Assembly (NCBI RefSeq): GCF_008704795.1
Contig: NZ_CP023690.1
Span: 8,132,501-8,196,500, forward strand
DNA length: 64,000 nucleotides
Source of the DNA: Streptomyces spectabilis
GTDB lineage: Bacteria; Actinomycetota; Actinomycetes; Streptomycetales; Streptomycetaceae
Direction of reading: 5' to 3'
Shown here: one piece after another, positions 1-23,500 of the stretch
How the letters are laid out: each line of letters opens with the position of its first letter
Position numbering within the stretch: position 1 is the stretch's first letter
Notes under the pieces: model-generated
The model's database searches: none
What the model was told of the DNA's origin: nothing
Seen by the model: the letters and a program-made list of their open reading frames with translations, nothing else
Program-made: the position numbers and the translations under genes

Positions 1-3000
1 ACGCGCATGTGATCGTGGAGCAGGCGCCGGTCGAGGAGCCCGCCGAGCGTGTGGAGCCGGTGGTGCCGGTCACGGCGGTGCCGTGGCTGGTCTCTGCCCG
101 GAGTGCGGAGGCGCTGCGGGCGCAGGCCGAGCGGCTGCGGGAGCATGTTGCGGCTGGCGCCGGGCTGGATCCGGTGGACGTGGGCTGGTCGCTTCTGTCG
201 GGGCGGGCCGTGCATGAGCATCGGGCGGTGGTCTTCGGCCGGGAGCAGGAGGAGTTCCTGACCGGGCTTGAAACGTTCGCCTCGGGTTCGGTGGTCGAGG
301 GCCGTCTTGCCGTCCTGTTCACGGGCCAGGGCAGTCAGCGGGTCGGCATGGGCCGGGAGCTGTATGAGGCCTTCCCGGTCTTCGCGGATGCGCTGGACGA
401 GGTGTGTGCTCATATCGATCCGTGGATAGAACGTTCGCTCCAGAGCGTGATGTTCGGTACGGACGCGGACCTCCTTGAACAGACGGGTTATGCGCAGCCC
501 GCGCTGTTCGCGATCGAGGTGGCGCTGTTCCGACTTGCGGAGTCCTTCGGCGTACGCCCCGAGATCGTGGGCGGTCACTCGATCGGTGAGCTGGCGGCCG
601 CGTATGTGGCCGGGCTGTGGTCACTGGAGGATGCGGCGCAACTGGTGGCCGCGCGGGGCCGGTTGATGCAGGCGCTGCCCGAGGGTGGGGCGATGCTCGC
701 TGTCCAGGCTGCGGAGGTCGACGTCCTGCCGTTGCTGGCGGATGTGTCGGACCGTGTGGGTGTGGCGGCTGTGAACGGCCCGGCGCAGGTCGTGCTCTCC
801 GGTGAGCGCTCCACCCTCGAAACTCTGGAGCAGACCCTGCGGGGCGAGGGCCGGAAGGTCAAGTGGCTGAAGGTGTCGCACGCCTTCCACTCGCCGCTGA
901 TGGACCCTGCTCTGGACGAGTTCCGGCGCGTGGCACGGCAGTTGACGTATCAGGATGTGTCGCTTCCGGTGGTCTCCAATCTCACCGGTGAACTGGCCGA
1001 TCCAGCTGCCCTGAAGGATCCCGAGTACTGGGTCCGGCACATCCGTGAAGCGGTCCGCTTCCACGACGGCCTGAACGCCCTCACCGGCCAGGGTGTGTCG
1101 ACGCTCCTGGAGCTGGGCCCGGACGCCGTCCTGACGGCGATGGCGCATGACACCCTCACGGACCCGGCTGCGCAGGCGGGCCTGGTCGCCGCTGTCCGCA
1201 AGGACCGCCCGGAGCCGGACACCTTCCTGGCCGCCCTCGCGCAGCTGCACGTACGCGGCACCGACGTCGACTGGACACCGCTCTACACCCCGGTCGAGTC
1301 CCGGCGCCGCGTCGACCTGCCCACCTACGCCTTCCAGCACCAGAGCTACTGGCTCCGGCAGACCGCCGGTGTCGCCGACGTCGAGTCCGCGGGGCTCGTG
1401 CCGGCGGGGCACCCGTTGCTGGGCGCGGGGATGCCGCTGGCGGACGCCGACGGCTACCTCTTCACCGGGCGGCTCTCGCTGGCCACGCATCCGTGGCTGG
1501 CGGACCACGCGGTGGCCGGGCGCGTCCTGTTGCCGGGCACGGCCTTCGTGGAGCTGGCCACGTACGCGGGCGGGCAGATCGGTTACGGCGTACTCGACGA
1601 GCTGACCCTCGGCGCGCCGCTCGTGCTGCCCGAGCGCGGCAGCATCCAGGTGCAGCTGCGGGTCGAGGCTCCCGACGGTGCCGGGCGCAGGCCCCTCAGC
1701 CTGCACTCGCGCCCGGAGCCGGGCGACGGAACCGAGGGCCTGTCGGCCGACGCCTGGACCAAGAACGCCACCGGCACCCTGACCGAGTCCGTGCCGGACG
1801 CGCCCGCCGCGTCCGACGATCTGAGGTCGTGGCCGCCCCGCGACGCGGAGCCCCTCGTGGTCGACGGGCTCTACGAGGAACTGTCCACGGCGGGCTACGA
1901 CTACGGGCCGGTGTTCCAGGGGCTGCGTGCCGCCTGGCGGCGCGGCGACGAGGTGTTCGCCGAGGTGGCGCTGCCGGAGGGCGAGCACACGCAGGCCGGT
2001 TCCTTCGGCCTGCACCCGGCGATCCTCGACGCCTCCCTCCACGCCCGGGCCATCGGTGCTGCCGGGGATGCGGCGGTCGACACGGAACCGGCCACCGGTG
2101 GACTGCCGTTCACCTGGACCGGAGTCACCGTGCACGCCGCGGGCGCCGCCACCGTGCGCGTCCGCCTGGCGCCGAACGGCGCGGACGGCGTCTCCCTGGA
2201 GGTCGCGGACACCACGGGCACGCCGGTCGCATCGGTCGACGCACTCGTCTTCCGGCCCATGTCGAAGGACCTCATCGAGCGGATGAGCGGCGGGCACCCG
2301 CACGCGGACTCCGTCTTCCACGTGGAGTGGACGCCCCAGGCCCTGGCGTCGTCGTCCGCCGAGTCGGCCTCGTACGTCTCGTACGAGGAGCTGGACGCCG
2401 GAGGGGACGTTCCGGCGGCGGTGGTGTGGGAGGCCGGTGGGTCCGGTGGCGAGCTGCGGCCCGAGGTCGTGTCGGCGCGGTTGGCCGAGGCGCTGGGTGT
2501 CGTACAGGGCTGGCTGAAGGACGAGCGGTCGGAGTCCTCGTGCCTCGTCGTCGTGACGCGGGGCGCGGTCGCTGTCGGCGACGCGGCGCCGGATCCGGTG
2601 GGCGCCGCCGTGTGGGGCCTGGTGCGCTCGGCCCGCTCGGAGCACCCGGGCCGCTTCCTCCTCGTGGATGTGGACGCGGACGCGGACATGGACGCGGGCA
2701 TCGACGTGTCGGTGCTCGGCACCGTGCTGGCGTCGGGCGAGCCGGAGGCAGCCGTGCGGGGCGACTCGCTCTGGGTGCCCAGGCTCTCCCGGGTCACGGC
2801 CGCGTCCGCCGACGGCGACGACACCCCATGGGGCCAGGGCACGGTCCTGGTGACGGGCGCGTTCGGCGGCCTGGGGCGCGTCGTGGCGCGGCACTTGGCC
2901 GAGCGTCACGGCGTACGGGACCTGCTTCTTGTCTCGCGCCGAGGCCTGGACGCCACAGGGGCGACCGCACTGCGCGACGAACTCCGGGCGCTGGGCATGA

Positions 3001-4292
3001 AGGTGACGGTGGCCGCGTGCGACATGGCCGACCGGGGCGCCGTGGCGGCGCTCCTGGACGAGCGTGGCGCGGAGCTTTCGGCGATCGTGCATGTGGCGGG
3101 GGTCTTGGATGACGGTGTGGTCTCCTCGCTGACTCCGGAGCGTGTGGAGGCGGTGCTGCGGCCGAAGGTGGACGCGGCGCTGCACCTGCACGAGCTGACC
3201 GCGGGCCTCGACCTGTCGGCGTTCGTCCTGTTCTCCTCGGCGTCCGGCGTCTTCGGCGGTCCGGGGCAGGCCAACTACGCGGCGGCCAACAGCTTCGTGG
3301 ACGCGCTCGCGGCCACCCGCCGCGCCCAGGGGCTCCCGGCGACCGCCCTTGCGTGGGGCCTGTGGGCCCAGGACAGCGACATGACGGGCGGCCTCGCCGA
3401 CGCCGACCTCCAGCGCATGGCGCGCGGCGGCATCCTCGCGCTCGGCACGGACGAGGCACTGGCCCTGCTCGACCTCGCCCCGGAGAGCGAGCACCCGGCG
3501 CTCGTCCCGATCCGCATCGACACCGCGGCGCTGCGCACCCAGCCGCAGGAGACGCTGTCCGCGCTCTTCCGGGGCCTGGTCAGGCCCGCCGTCCGGCGCG
3601 CCCGCAGCGCGGGCCCGGACACCACGGCCGCGAGCGCCGCACGCACGGACTCCCTGGTGGAGCGCCTGGCGGGCCGCTCCGGCGCCGAGCGCGACCGGAT
3701 CCTGCTCGACCTGGTCCGTACGCACGTGGCGGGCGTGCTCGGTTACGCGTCGCCGAACGCCGTCGAGCTGAGCCGGGGCTTCCTGGAGCTCGGCTTCGAC
3801 TCCCTGACGGCCGTGGAGCTGCGCAACCGCCTCAACGCCGAGACCGCACTGCGGCTGCCCAGCACACTGATCTTCGACTACCCGAACCCGGCCGCCCTGG
3901 CCGAGTACCTGTCGGAGGAACTGCCCGCCACGGCCGTGACCCCGGTCGCCCCCGGCGACCTGGACACGGAGCTCGACCGCCTGGAGAGCGTCCTCAAGGC
4001 CGTCGGCGGCGACACCGACGGCACCGAACGGGACCGCGTCGCGGGTCGGCTGCGGTCGCTGCTCACCGCCTGGGACACCACGCGCGACACCGCCGCCCCG
4101 GTCACGGAGCGGCGGCAGGAGCTCGAGGACATCGAAGGCGCCACCGCCGACGAACTCTTCGACCTGCTTGACGACGAACTCTGCACTCCCGCAGAGACAA
4201 GCCCGAACACCGGCTCAGACACCGGCTCAGACATCAGCTCAGACACAGGCTCGGACACGGACCGGCCCGACCGCTTCGAGGAGGCGCTGTAA
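1..4292 (+). CDS. Modular type I PKS, 3' part: (KS end)-AT-DH-KR-ACP
   Basis: Partial gene; the window opens inside the last residues of a ketosynthase (frame begins at base 3, residues AHVIVEQ). The domains are AT at about 310-1200, DH at 1400-2260, KR at 2836-3390 and ACP with GFDSL serine at 3792-3806. The AT has GHSIGE (572-589) and HAFH, the malonyl-CoA signature. The DH keeps the [10 protein letters not shown] active-site motif. The KR has LDD and NYAAAN, a B1-type pattern. The module therefore adds an acetate unit and leaves a double bond. A C-terminal helical docking region (about 3950-4292) ends in a low-complexity GSDTGSD stretch. The TAA stop abuts the ATG of the next PKS gene, which suggests translational coupling and hand-over of the chain to that protein. 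Loading and early modules must lie to the left of the window. Confidence 0.95.
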   Translation, partial: AHVIVEQAPVEEPAERVEPVVPVTAVPWLVSARSAEALRAQAERLREHVAAGAGLDPVDVGWSLLSGRAVHEHRAVVFGREQEEFLTGLETFASGSVVEGRLAVLFTGQGSQRVGMGRELYEAFPVFADALDEVCAHIDPWIERSLQSVMFGTDADLLEQTGYAQPALFAIEVALFRLAESFGVRPEIVGGHSIGELAAAYVAGLWSLEDAAQLVAARGRLMQALPEGGAMLAVQAAEVDVLPLLADVSDRVGVAAVNGPAQVVLSGERSTLETLEQTLRGEGRKVKWLKVSHAFHSPLMDPALDEFRRVARQLTYQDVSLPVVSNLTGELADPAALKDPEYWVRHIREAVRFHDGLNALTGQGVSTLLELGPDAVLTAMAHDTLTDPAAQAGLVAAVRKDRPEPDTFLAALAQLHVRGTDVDWTPLYTPVESRRRVDLPTYAFQHQSYWLRQTAGVADVESAGLVPAGHPLLGAGMPLADADGYLFTGRLSLATHPWLADHAVAGRVLLPGTAFVELATYAGGQIGYGVLDELTLGAPLVLPERGSIQVQLRVEAPDGAGRRPLSLHSRPEPGDGTEGLSADAWTKNATGTLTESVPDAPAASDDLRSWPPRDAEPLVVDGLYEELSTAGYDYGPVFQGLRAAWRRGDEVFAEVALPEGEHTQAGSFGLHPAILDASLHARAIGAAGDAAVDTEPATGGLPFTWTGVTVHAAGAATVRVRLAPNGADGVSLEVADTTGTPVASVDALVFRPMSKDLIERMSGGHPHADSVFHVEWTPQALASSSAESASYVSYEELDAGGDVPAAVVWEAGGSGGELRPEVVSARLAEALGVVQGWLKDERSESSCLVVVTRGAVAVGDAAPDPVGAAVWGLVRSARSEHPGRFLLVDVDADADMDAGIDVSVLGTVLASGEPEAAVRGDSLWVPRLSRVTAASADGDDTPWGQGTVLVTGAFGGLGRVVARHLAERHGVRDLLLVSRRGLDATGATALRDELRALGMKVTVAACDMADRGAVAALLDERGAELSAIVHVAGVLDDGVVSSLTPERVEAVLRPKVDAALHLHELTAGLDLSAFVLFSSASGVFGGPGQANYAAANSFVDALAATRRAQGLPATALAWGLWAQDSDMTGGLADADLQRMARGGILALGTDEALALLDLAPESEHPALVPIRIDTAALRTQPQETLSALFRGLVRPAVRRARSAGPDTTAASAARTDSLVERLAGRSGAERDRILLDLVRTHVAGVLGYASPNAVELSRGFLELGFDSLTAVELRNRLNAETALRLPSTLIFDYPNPAALAEYLSEELPATAVTPVAPGDLDTELDRLESVLKAVGGDTDGTERDRVAGRLRSLLTAWDTTRDTAAPVTERRQELEDIEGATADELFDLLDDELCTPAETSPNTGSDTGSDISSDTGSDTDRPDRFEEAL
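4202..4260 (+). repeat. Degenerate 12-bp tandem repeat in the C-terminal linker of the first PKS gene
   Basis: Near-identical copies of a 12-base unit (core CGGCTCAGACAC) encode a Gly-Ser-Asp-Thr repeat just before the stop. It lies after the docking helix and is probably a flexible, slippage-prone tail with no catalytic role. Confidence 0.6.
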
Positions 4293-14477
<10,185 letters not shown>

Positions 14478-14479
14478 CA

Positions 14480-14529
14480 TGCCCGAAGACGTACCCGAAG
14501 ACGTGCCCGAAGCAGCCGAAAGACCCGAA
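14480..14529 (+). repeat. Short tandem repeats (12-bp CCCGAAGACGT-type unit) between PKS genes
   Basis: Directly after the stop of the bimodular PKS gene lie two nearly exact copies of GCCCGAAGACGT, followed by two decayed copies with the CCCGAAG core. They sit in the 115-bp gap before the next PKS gene. No hairpin or promoter is evident there; GAGGAG at 14577-14582 and ACGAGAG nearer the ATG serve as ribosome-binding signals. Confidence 0.55.
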
Positions 14530-14592
14530 GTGAACCGTACGACCGGCGCGCTGAGCGCGGCCTTCATCACCACCACGAGGAGCTGACGAGAG

Positions 14593-17500
14593 ATGTCGAA
14601 CGAGGCGAAGCTTCGGGACTACCTCAAGCGGACGACATCCGACCTGCGTCAAGCTCGTCGCCGTCTGCGCGAGGTGGAGGAGCGGGACCAGGAGCCCATC
14701 GCGATCGTCGCGATGAGCTGCCGCTACCCCGGCGGCGTCCGCACCCCCGAGGAGCTGTGGCGGCTCGTCTCCCAGGGCACCGACGCCCTGACGCCGTTCC
14801 CCACCAACCGCGGCTGGGACGCCGACGCGCTCCACGACCCGGATCCCGACAACTCCGGTACGTCCTACGCCCGCGAGGGCGGCTTCCTGCACGATGCCGA
14901 CGAGTTCGACGCCTCGTTCTTCGGGATATCGCCGCGCGAGGCGCTGGCCACCGACCCGCAGCAGCGGCTCCTCCTGGAGACCTCGTGGGAGGTGTTCGAG
15001 CGGGCGGGCATCGACCCGGCCTCGCTGCGCGGCAGCCGCACCGGCGTCTTCGCGGGCGTCATGTACCACGACTACGCCTCGCGCCTGCACTCCGTGCCCG
15101 AGGACGTCGAGGGCTACCTCGGCACCGGCGCGTCCAGCAGCATCGTCTCCGGCCGGGTCGCCTACACCTTCGGTCTGGAAGGCCCCGCCGTCACCATCGA
15201 CACGGCGTGCTCCTCGTCGCTCGTCGCCCTGCACCTCGCCGTCCAGGCGCTGCGCCAGGGCGAGTGCTCACTGGCCCTCGCGGGCGGCGTGACCGTGATG
15301 TTCACGCCGGGCACCTTCGTCGACTTCAGCAAGCAGCGCGGTCTCGCGGGCGACGGCCGCTGCAAGCCGTACGCCGACGCCGCCGACGGTACCGGCTGGG
15401 GCGAGGGAGCGGGTCTGCTGCTCCTGGAGCGCCTCTCCGACGCCCGCCGCAACGGTCATGAAGTCCTCGCGGTCGTACGGGGCTCCGCCGTGAACCAGGA
15501 CGGCGCGAGCAACGGCCTCACCGCCCCCAACGGCCCGTCCCAGCAGCGCGTCATCCTTCAGGCCCTCGCCAACGCCCACCTCGCGCCCGAGCAGATCGAC
15601 GCCGTGGAGGGCCACGGCACCGGCACCACGTTGGGCGACCCCATCGAGGCGCAGGCCCTGCTTGCCACGTACGGCCAGGAGCGTCCCGGTGACCGGCCGC
15701 TGTGGCTGGGCTCCATCAAGTCCAACATCGGGCACACGCAGGCCGCGGCCGGAGTCGCGGGCGTCATGAAGATGGTCATGGCGATGCGCGAGGGCGTGCT
15801 CCCGCAGTCCCTGCACGTGGACCGGCCGAGCACGCACGTCGACTGGTCCGCCGGCGCGGTGGAACTGCTCACCGAGTCGCGGCCGTGGGACGAGCGCGAG
15901 GACGGCGCGCCGCGCCGCGCCGGTGTCTCGTCCTTCGGCGTGAGCGGTACGAACGCGCACGTGATCGTGGAGCAGGCGCCGGTCGAGGAGTCTGCCGAGC
16001 GTGTGGAGCCGGTGGCTCCGGTCACGGCGGTGCCGTGGCTGGTGTCCGGCCGTAGCGAGGAGGCGCTGCGGGCGCAGGCCGAGCGGCTGCGCGAGCACGT
16101 CACGGCCGACACCGGCCTGGACACCGTCGAGGTCGGCTGGTCACTGCTGTCCAGCCGTGCCCTGCACGAACACCGGGCGGTCGTCGTCGGCCGCACCCGC
16201 GAAGAGTTCCTGACCGGCCTGGAGTCGCTGACCACCGGCGGCAGCGGCCAGAACGTCGTGTCGGGCGCGGTCGCCGAGGGCCGCCTGGGCGTCCTCTTCA
16301 CTGGTCAGGGCAGCCAGCGGGCCGGGATGGGCCGGGAGTTGTACGAGGCCTTCCCCGTCTTCGCGGATGCGTTGGACGAGGTGTGTGCTCATATTGATCC
16401 GTGGATAGAACGTTCGCTCCAGAGCGTGATGTTCGGTACGGACGCGGGGCTGCTTGAGCAGACGGGATACGCGCAGCCCGCGCTGTTCGCCATGGAAGTC
16501 GCCCTGTTCCGCCTTGCGGAGTCCTTTGGCGTACGTCCGGAGGTGGTGGGCGGTCACTCGATCGGCGAGCTGACTGCTGCGTATGTGGCCGGGCTGTGGT
16601 CGTTGGAGGATGCGGCGCAACTGGTTGCGGCCCGGGGTCGGTTGATGCAGGCGTTGCCCGAGGGTGGTGCGATGCTCGCTGTCCAGGCTGCGGAGGTCGA
16701 CGTCCTGCGGCTGCTGGCGGACGTGTCGGACCGCGTGGGCGTAGCGGCTGTGAACGGCCCGGAGCAGATCGTGCTCTCCGGCGACCGTGCGGCGTTGGAG
16801 GGTCTGGAGCAGACGCTGCGCGGCGACGGCCGGAAGGTGAAGTGGCTGAAGGTGTCGCACGCCTTCCACTCGCCGCTGATGGGCCCGGCCCTGGACGACT
16901 TCCGGGAGGTCGCGGCCAAGCTGACGTACCAGGACCCGACGCTTCCGGTCGTCTCCAACCTCACCGGTGAACTGGCGCGACCCGCCGAGTTGAAGGACCC
17001 CGAGTACTGGGTGCGGCACATCCGCGAAGCGGTCCGTTTCCACGACGGCCTGAACGCCCTCACCGAGTTCGGCGTCTCGACGCTCCTGGAGCTGGGCCCG
17101 GACTCCGTGCTCACGGCGATGGCCCATGACACGCTCACCGAGCCTGAGAGCCAGTCCGGGCTCGTCGCGGCCACCCGCAAGGACCGCCCGGAGGGCGATG
17201 CCTTCCTCGCGGCCCTCGCCAAGCTGCACGTACGCGGCATCACCATCGACTGGAAGCCGCTGTACGCCCCGGTCGAGTCCCGGCGCCGCGTCGGCCTGCC
17301 CACCTACGCCTTCCAGCGGCAGAGCTACTGGCTGCACGCCCCGGCGCTCACCGGCGATGTGACGTCGGCCGGACTCGCCGCGGCCGACCACCCGCTGCTC
17401 GGCGCGGCCGTCGAGGTCGCGGGGAGCGAGGCGCGCCTGTTCACGAGCCTGCTGTCGGTGGACGCGCACCCCTGGCTCGGCGACCACGCCGTCGCCGGTC

Positions 17501-20500
17501 GGACGCTGCTGCCCGGCACGGCCTTCGTCGAGCTGGCCGTGCGGGCAGGTGACGAGGTCGGCTGCGACCTGCTCGAAGAGCTGATCCTGGAGGCCCCGCT
17601 CGTCCTGCCCGAGGACGGCGGCGTACAGCTCCAGCTGTGGGTGGAGGAGCCGGACGAGTCCGGACGCCGCACCTTCACCCTGCACTCCCGGCGCCAGAAC
17701 GACGTGCCGGACGAGCCGTGGATCCGGCACGCGGCGGGCGTTCTCGCCGTCGCCGACTCCGGCCGCGCCGCGCGGCAGGACGCCGACCTCGCGCAGTGGC
17801 CCCCGGCCGGCGCCACCGCCGTCGACACCGGGGAGCTCTACGCGGGTTTCGCCGCCGCGGGCCTCGGCTACGGTCCGGCCTTCCAGGGCGTACGAGCGGC
17901 CTGGCGGCGCGGCGACGAGGTCTTCGCGGAGGTCGCCCTGCCGGAGGGCGAGAGCGACGAGGCCGCCGGGTACGGCCTGCACCCGGCGCTGCTCGACGCC
18001 GGGCTCCACGGACTCGCCCTCACCGCTGTGGGTGCCGACGGGGCGGGAGCGCGGCTCCCCTTCTCCTGGACCGGCGTCTCGCTGTACGCGAGCGGTGCCG
18101 CGGCGCTGCGCGTCCGCCTCACGCCCGCCGAGTCCGGCGCGGTGACCCTGGCCGCCGCGGACGAGACCGGCCAGCCGGTCGCCGCTGTGGACTCCCTCGT
18201 CCTGCGCGCCCTGGCGGCGGGCGAACTGGACGCCGTGTCCGGCACTGACGACGACGCGCTGTTCCGGGTGGACTGGAGTGTGGTGTCCGCGCCTGCTGTC
18301 ACGGCGGGGGCTGCGTACGCGGTGCTTGGCTCCGATGAGTTGGGGCTGTTTGGTGCCCTTGAGGGCGCTGGTGCGGCGGTGGCGGCGTACGCGGATGTGG
18401 CGGCCCTTGCCGAGGCGGTCGAGGGCGGTGCTCCTGTACCGGAGTCCGTCTTCGTAACGTGTGTCGGTGGGGAGCGTGACGGCGGTACGGCCGCTTCGGT
18501 GCGTGCGTCCTTGAACAGCGTCCTCAGCGTGGTGGGGGAGTGGCTGTCCTACAGCGGTGGTGAGGACTCCCGTCTGGTCGTGGTGACCTCTGGCGCGGTG
18601 GGTGTGGGTGCCGGTGATGTGGTGTCGACGGCCGGTCTGGTGGATGCCCCGGTGTGGGGTCTGCTGCGCTCGGCGCAGTCGGAGAACCCGGGGCGCCTCG
18701 TCCTCGCCGACGTCGACGGCACGGAAGCCTCCCTCACGCTGCTGCCCGGCGCCCTGGACCTCGACGAGCCGCAGGTCGCCGTACGCGGGGACGTGGTGTG
18801 GGCCCCGCGCCTGACGCGTGCCGCCGCCGACGTCGCGACTCTCGCCGTCCCGGCAGGGGAGTCCTGGCAGCTGGGCGTGACGGACCGGGGCACGCTGGAG
18901 AACCTCGCCCTGCTGCCCGTCGCCGAGGACGCCCCGGAGTGGGCCGGTCGGCCGCTGGGCGCCGGTGAGGTGCGCGTGGAGGTGCGTGCGGCGGGTGTCA
19001 ACTTCCGTGACGCACTGATCGCCCTGGGCATGTACCCGGGCGACGCGGTGATGGGCACCGAGGGTGCCGGTGTCGTCGTCGAGGCGGGCTCCGAGGTGAG
19101 CGGCCTCGAAGTCGGCGACCGCGTCCTCGGCCTCATCGACGGCGGCTTCGGCCCGCTGGCCGTGGCCGACGCGCGCATGGTGGCGCCGATTCCGGAGGGC
19201 TGGTCCTTCGCCCGGGCCGCGTCGGTGCCGACGGTGTTCCTCACGGCGTACTACGCGCTGCGGGACCTGGCCGACCTCAAGGAGGGCCAGTCCCTTCTGG
19301 TGCACGCGGCCGCCGGTGGTGTGGGCATGGCCGCGGTGCAGCTGGCCCGGCACTTCGGCGCCGAGGTGTACGGCACCGCGAGCACCGGGAAGTGGGACGT
19401 TCTGCGGGGCCTCGGCGTCGACGATTCCCGCATCGCCTCCTCCCGCACCCTGGACTTCGAGGCGGCCGTGCTCGCGGCCAGCGACGGCCAGGGCGTGGAC
19501 GTGGTCCTCAACTCCCTGGCGAGGGAATTCGTGGACGCCTCGCTGCGGCTGCTGCCGCGTGGCGGGCGCTTCGTGGAGATGGGCAAGACCGACCTCCGCG
19601 ACCCCGAGGCCGTGGCCACCGCCCATCCCGGCGTCGCCTACCAGAGTTTCGACCTCGCGGAGATGTCGCCCGACCGCATCCAGGAAATGCTGACCGAGGT
19701 GCTCTCGCTGTTCGAGCGGGGTGTGCTGGAGCCGCTGCCGGTCAGGGCGTGGGACATGCGGCGGGCGCCGGAGGCGTTCCGGTATCTGAGCCAGGCGAAG
19801 CACGTCGGTAAGGTCGTGCTGACCCTGCCGCCCCGCTTCGAGCCCGAGGGCACGGTCCTGGTGACGGGTGCTCTGGGTGGTCTGGGCCGGGTCGTGGCGC
19901 GGCATCTGGCGGGTGCGCATGGCGTACGGGATCTGCTGCTGGTCTCGCGGCGTGGGGCCGAGACCCCGGGTGCGGAGGAGGTCCGTGCGGAGCTGGAGGA
20001 GTGGGGCGCGCGGGTGCGGATCGCCGCGTGCGATGTCGCCGACCGGGACGCGCTGGCGGGCCTGTTGGGCGAGGTGCGTGGCGAGCTGAGTGCCGTCGTG
20101 CATGTGGCGGGTGTCGTCGACGACGGCATCCTGACCTCGCTCACTCCGGAACGACTTGACACGGTGCTGCGGCCGAAGGTGGACGCGGCCGCGAACCTGC
20201 ATGAACTGACGGCCGACTTGGACCTGTCGGCGTTTGTGCTGTTCTCTTCCGCCGCCGGGGTGCTCGGCAGCGCGGGGCAGGCCAACTATGCGGCCGCCAA
20301 TGCCTTCCTGGACGCCTTGGCCCAGCACCGGCGTGCGCTCGGTCTGCCGGGCACCTCGCTGGCGTGGGGCCTGTGGGCCGACCAGGGCGGCATGGCCGGA
20401 GCCCTCGCCGACGGTGACATCGACCGCATGAACCGGGCCGGTGTGGCGGCCCTGTCCGCCGACGAGGGCCTCGCCCTGTTCGACGCGGCCCTGGCGCGGC

Positions 20501-23500
20501 CCGACGCGGCCCTCGTGCCGGTGAAGCTGCGCACCGACGTCCTGCGGCAGCAGTTCGGCGGCGACGTGCCGCCGCTGTTCCGCGGCCTCGTCCGCGGGGG
20601 AGCCAGGACCCGGCGCGTCGTCGAGGCCGGGCCCGCGGCGGCCGGCACCTCGCTCGCCGACCAACTGGCCGCGCTGGAGCCGGAGAACCGCGAGCGCGCC
20701 CTGCTCGACCTCGTCCGCGCCCAGGTGGCCGCCGTCCTCGGCTACGCCTCCGGTGAGGACGTCGCGCCCACGAAGGCGTTCAAGGAGCTGGGCTTCGACT
20801 CGCTGACCTCCGTCGAGCTGCGCAACCGCCTCAACGGCGCCACCGCGCTCCGCCTGCCCGCCGGCCTCGTCTTCGACTACCCCACGCCCAAGGTCCTCGC
20901 CCAGTACCTGGGCGGCGAACTCCTCGGCGGCCTCGCGGAGTCCGCGGCGGCGGGCGCGGCGGCACCCCTGACCGTGGCGGCGGCCCAGGACGAGCCGATC
21001 GCCATCGTCGGCATGAGCTGCCGCTTCCCCGGCGGCGTGGGCAGCCCCGAGGACCTGTGGCGGCTGCTCACCGACGGCGAGGAGGCCATCACCGAGTTCC
21101 CGGAGGGCCGAGGCTGGGACACCGCGTCCCTGTACGACCCCGACCCCGACCAGGTCGGCACCACATACGCCCGCGAGGGCGGCTTCCTGCACGACGCGGG
21201 TGACTTCGACGCGGCGTTCTTCGGTATCTCGCCGCGCGAGGCCCTCGCCATGGACCCGCAGCAGCGGCTGCTCCTCGAGGCCTCGTGGGAGGCGTTCGAG
21301 CGCGCGGGCATCGACCCGGCGACGCTGCACGGCAGCCCGACGGGCGTCTTCGCCGGACTCATCTACCACGAGTACGGCTCCCAGCTCAGCAGCGTCCCCG
21401 AGGACCTCGGCGGCTACCTCGGCACCGGCAGCTCCGGTGCCATCGCCTCCGGCCGCATCTCGTACTCCTTCGGCCTCGAAGGTCCGGCCGTGACGGTCGA
21501 CACGGCCTGCTCCTCCTCGCTCGTGGCGCTGCACCTGGCGGCGCAGGCGCTGCGCCAGGGCGAGTGCACGATGGCCCTCGCGGGCGGCGTGACGGTGATG
21601 CCCACGGCGGGCACCTTCCTGGAGTTCAGCCGCCAGCGCGGCCTGGCCCCCGACGGCCGCTGCAAGCCCTTCGCGGCCGCCGCGGACGGCACGAGCTGGG
21701 GCGAGGGCGTCGGCATGCTCGTCCTGGAGCGGCTCTCCGACGCCCGTCGCAACGGCCACCCGGTCCTCGCGGTCGTACGGGGCTCCGCCGTCAACCAGGA
21801 CGGCGCCAGCAACGGCCTGACCGCCCCCAACGGCCCCTCCCAGCAGCGCGTCATCATGCAGGCCCTCGCCAACGCCCGCCTGACGACCGCCGATGTGGAC
21901 GCGGTCGAGGCCCACGGCACCGGCACGCCCCTGGGCGACCCGATCGAGGCGCAGGCGCTGCTCGCCACGTACGGCAAGGAGCGCCCCGCCGAGCGGCCGC
22001 TGCTCCTCGGCTCGGTGAAGTCCAACATCGGCCACACCCAGGCCGCCGCCGGTGTCGCCGGTGTCATCAAGATGGTCATGGCCATGCGCCACGGCGTCCT
22101 GCCGCGGACCTTGAACTTCGACGCGCCGACCCCCGAGGTGGACTGGTCGTCCGGGTCCGTGGAGCTCCTCGCGGAAGTCCGTACCTGGCCCGACCGGGAC
22201 GGCTCGCCGCGCCGTGCGGGCGTCTCCTCGTTCGGCGTCAGCGGCACCAACGCACACGTGATCATCGAGGAGGCGGAGCAGGCCGAGCGCCCCGCGTCCG
22301 ACGAGGTCCCCGCCCCGACGGTGGTCACCGGAGTGATCCCGCTGGCCCTGTCGGGCAAGACGCCCGAGGCCCTGCGGGCCCAGGCCGGACGGCTGCGCGA
22401 GCACCTGCTCGCCCACCCCGGCCTCGCGCCCGCGGACGTGGCCTGGTCGCTCACCGCCGCCCGTTCCCGCTTCGAGCACCGGGGCGTCGCCCTCGGCCGC
22501 GACCGCGAGGAGCTGCTCGCCGCCCTGGAGGGCCTGGAGCGGGACGACGCGGCCGCGCGGGGCGTGGCCGTGGGCCGTGCCCAGGGCGACACCGTCCGTC
22601 CGGTGTTCGTGTTCCCGGGGCAGGGTTCGCAGTGGGCCGGGATGGCGGTCGAACTCCTGGAGTCCAGCCCGGTGTTCGCGGAGCGGATGGGGGAGTGCGC
22701 GGAGGCCCTGTCGGAGTTTGTGGACTGGGATCTGCTGGAGGAGTTGGGCGGGGACAACTTCGACCATGTCGATGTCGTCCAGCCCGTTCTCTTCGCGGTG
22801 ATGGTGTCGCTGGCGGCTGTCTGGCAGGCGGCCGGGGTGAAGCCTGCCGCCGTGGTGGGCCATAGCCAGGGTGAGATCGCCGCCGCGTGCGTCGCGGGTG
22901 TGCTGTCCCTGCGGGATGCCGCCCGGGTGGTGGCCCTGCGCAGCCTCGCCATCCGTGAACTGTCCGGCAAGGGCGGCATGGTGTCCGTGCCGTTGCCCGA
23001 GCAGGAGGTCCGTGAGTTGATCGCCGCGTGGGGCGAGCGCATCTCGGTCGCCGCCGTCAATGGCCCGGCCCAGGTGGTGGTGTCGGGTGAGCCGGAGGCG
23101 CTGGAGGAGCTGGTCGCCCACTGCACCGGCCAGGACGTCCGCGCCCGCACCATTCCGGTGGACTACGCCTCGCACTCGTCGTACGTGGAGCAGATCGAGG
23201 CCCAGATCGACGAAGCCCTGGCGGAGGTGAGCCCGCAGGCGGCCGAGATCCCGCTGTACTCGACCCTGACCGGCACCTGGCTCGACATCCCCATGGACGC
23301 GGGCTACTGGTACCGCAACCTGCGCCAGACGGTCCTGTTCGAGCACGCGACCCGAGGCCTCCTGGCGGAAGGCCACGGCTTGTTCCTGGAGATGAGCCCC
23401 CACCCGGTCCTCACCGTCCCCGTCCAGGCCACCATCGAGGCCGCAGGACGCGAAGGCGCGGCCGTGGCCCTGGGCTCGCTGCGCCGTGACGAAGGCGGCG

